Source: Oscillospiraceae bacterium (GTDB lineage Bacteria > Bacillota_A > Clostridia > Oscillospirales > JAAYXM01). Taken from it: 6,649 nucleotides of DNA. How positions within the stretch are numbered: the first letter of the stretch is position 1; the number at the start of each line of letters is the position of its first letter. The stretch covers positions 1-6,649 of the forward strand of contig JAFQVE010000198.1 in NCBI GenBank assembly GCA_017408185.1, read 5' to 3'. Below the pieces are notes generated by a model that did no database searches, was not told the origin of the DNA, and was given only the letters and a program-made list of their open reading frames with translations. Position numbers and translations under genes: made by a program. Positions 5,521 through 6,649 of the stretch are shown one piece after another.

Positions 5521-6414
5521 TCAATCTATCTTTACTGAATTTTTATATTCACTCGGGGACATACCTGCCACCTTTTTAAAAACTCGTGAAAAATAAAAGG
5601 GATTTGAAAAACACAGCATTTCCGATATCTGTGTGAAATTATATACATGCTCCCTTATAAGTGTCTTTGCTTCCTTGATCTTGCATTCTGTCATATAATC
5701 ATGTATGGTACAACCGCACTCCTTTAGGAAAATGCGCGACAAATATGCTTTAGAGTAATTCATTTCCTTACAAAACTGTTCTACGCTTATACGCTGATAT
5801 ATGTACATATCAAGCTTTTTCTTCATCTGCCCTACAATATGCTCCTCCGTCACTTCTTTGTTCGGTATGACCTCGTTGCCGAGATCATACTGTTGCCTTA
5901 TAAGTGATATTAAAAACTGCTCCAAATAAGTACGTACCATCTGTTGTCCACCGATAAGCTCATTTGGAGAAACCTTGAGTCGTTTCTCTTCGGGGTTATT
6001 TACGGGTAAATCAAAAACCTTCTCCGCTTCTTTTATTATATTTGAAATATATTGCTTCAATTCCGCGGATAATTTAAAATGCTTTTCGCGAAACATCTGC
6101 ATATGAGGTGAATTGCAAACAAAGCATATAAAAAAATAATTCGGTGCGACTTTTCCGTCCGCTTTATGTATGTGATACTCGTTCGGCTTATGAAAAACGC
6201 ATTCACCTCTTTCCAGAGAGATCTCTCCGCTTTCTGTTTCAACAATCAGATTGCCCTTATCCACATAAACCAATTCCCAAAAATTGTGCCGTTCTCCTCT
6301 GTAATGAAAAGTATTCTCAAATTCAAAATAGTTGAGAGTTACAATTTTATGTATATTGATAATATTTGATAATTGATGCTTCACATACTCGGAATGAGTA
6401 ATGCTTTTCCCCAT
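5521..6414 (-). CDS. AraC-family transcriptional regulator with cupin sensor domain
   Basis: The 297-residue protein has an N-terminal cupin-like ligand-binding domain (about 25-105), recognisable from ELVYVDKGN (47-55), the G-E-C-V-F-H-K-P turn (70-77) and EYHIH (79-83). After a helical linker the C-terminal AraC/XylS DNA-binding domain (about 195-295) carries two helix-turn-helix units, near 209-233 (ISVEQFCKEMNYSKAYLSR onward) and 258-283. It ends in the family signature FYFSRVFKKVAGMSPSEY (273-290). I chose the ATG at 6414 because GGAGG lies 8 bases before it. A GTG at 6429 would place that Shine-Dalgarno inside the coding region. The gene has its own consensus promoter and its own terminator, so it is a single-gene unit in the same direction as the operon. 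Most such regulators bind a sugar or related effector and activate the adjacent genes, so it likely controls the M81-to-dehydrogenase operon. The effector is unknown. Confidence 0.95.
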   Translation of the reverse strand: MGKSITHSEYVKHQLSNIINIHKIVTLNYFEFENTFHYRGERHNFWELVYVDKGNLIVETESGEISLERGECVFHKPNEYHIHKADGKVAPNYFFICFVCNSPHMQMFREKHFKLSAELKQYISNIIKEAEKVFDLPVNNPEEKRLKVSPNELIGGQQMVRTYLEQFLISLIRQQYDLGNEVIPNKEVTEEHIVGQMKKKLDMYIYQRISVEQFCKEMNYSKAYLSRIFLKECGCTIHDYMTECKIKEAKTLIREHVYNFTQISEMLCFSNPFYFSRVFKKVAGMSPSEYKNSVKID

Positions 6415-6422
6415 AAATATGA

Positions 6423-6427
6423 CCTCC
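6423..6427 (-). promoter_or_regulatory. Ribosome binding site that decides the regulator's start codon
   Basis: Minus-strand GGAGG lies 8 bases before the ATG at 6414. The alternative GTG at 6427-6429 overlaps this motif and has no Shine-Dalgarno of its own. Confidence 0.75.
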
Positions 6428-6466
6428 ACAAAATAAACACTGTCGATAAATCCGTTTACATTTTAA

Positions 6467-6495
6467 ATTATACTTACAAGATGACTGCAAGTCAA
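6467..6495 (-). promoter_or_regulatory. Consensus sigma-A promoter of the AraC-family gene
   Basis: The minus strand holds TTGACT (6490-6495, five of six bases matching the -35 consensus), a 17-bp spacer and a perfect TATAAT (6467-6472). Transcription should start near 6460, giving a leader of about 45 bases. Unlike the operon promoter it looks independent of an activator, so the regulator is probably made constitutively. Confidence 0.85.
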
Positions 6496-6527
6496 TATGT
6501 TGTTTAAATTTTGAGTTTCCCCATTTT

Positions 6528-6647
6528 TTACAACCAACAAAATCCATCATCTTTAAAGAAAGTTAATTGTGGTGATTTTTGTTTCTTTTTGAGCATATCG
6601 CCAATGCCTGATTTCCCTTTTGAGAGCACCACAAACAAACCATCTGC
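6528..6647 (-). other. Possible C-terminal tail of an upstream gene entering from the right edge
   Basis: One minus-strand frame is open from the window edge for 39 codons and ends with TAA at 6528-6530. Its last residues read KSPQLTFFKDDGFCWL. No family can be named, no terminator hairpin follows, and 39 open codons are only weak evidence of coding. The remaining upstream DNA to the regulator promoter shows nothing else I can support. Confidence 0.2.
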
Positions 6648-6649
6648 GA

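Noticed and set aside
6415..6429. A GTG start giving five extra residues to the AraC-family regulator
   Set aside because: The GTG overlaps the GGAGG that correctly serves the ATG at 6414, and has no ribosome binding site of its own.
6528..6647. Remnant of an IS66-type TnpB accessory protein
   Set aside because: The DGL and DGF spots faintly resemble that family, but the residues between do not match and the frame ends too early. No inverted repeats or other transposase parts are visible.

Overview
The window reads as a chromosomal segment of a low-to-middle-GC Firmicute, most likely an anaerobic Clostridia-type bacterium. I infer this from the near-perfect AGGAGG-type ribosome binding sites, the AT-rich intergenic DNA, the consensus sigma-A promoter, the AraC regulator style and the Clostridia-like signal peptide. 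No rRNA, tRNA, CRISPR array or insertion sequence is visible, so the genus cannot be named. Every gene I can support lies on the minus strand, so transcription runs from high to low coordinates.

Layout in the direction of transcription. (1) 6649-6415: AT-rich upstream DNA holding a possible ORF tail entering from the right edge and a textbook promoter (TTGACT, 17 bp, TATAAT). (2) 6414-5521: an AraC-family regulator with a cupin-type sensor domain, closed by a strong intrinsic terminator. (3) 5473-5356: an operon control region with a good -10 and a poor -35, plus repeated TGTTTA motifs that could be regulator sites. (4) 5355-326: five tightly packed genes with gaps of 16-23 bases, each with its own Shine-Dalgarno sequence. 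They encode an M81/MlrC-type metallohydrolase, a creatinase-like M24 protein, a small protein of the Anabaena sensory rhodopsin transducer (ASRT) family, a NagB-fold sugar isomerase/deaminase-like protein and a Gfo/Idh/MocA dehydrogenase. (5) 276-1: the start of a secreted protein that runs off the left edge.

The five-gene unit looks like an inducible cytoplasmic catabolic module for an unidentified small molecule. All five products lack signal peptides. Two families (M81, creatinase-like M24) break C-N or amide-like bonds in small molecules or short peptides. Two others (NagB fold, Gfo/Idh/MocA) act on sugars or amino sugars, and ASRT-family proteins have been proposed to be sugar sensors. 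A substrate with a sugar or amino-sugar part joined through a C-N bond is therefore a reasonable inference, but the sequence does not identify it. No transporter or kinase is in view.

The most unusual features are in the active sites. The M24 protein has lost most of the dinuclear metal site. The NagB-fold protein keeps the catalytic Asp, His and Glu positions but lacks the second Asp and the usual phosphate-binding residues, so it probably does not act on glucosamine 6-phosphate. The M81 protein, by contrast, keeps the zinc ligands with the exact spacing of MlrC.
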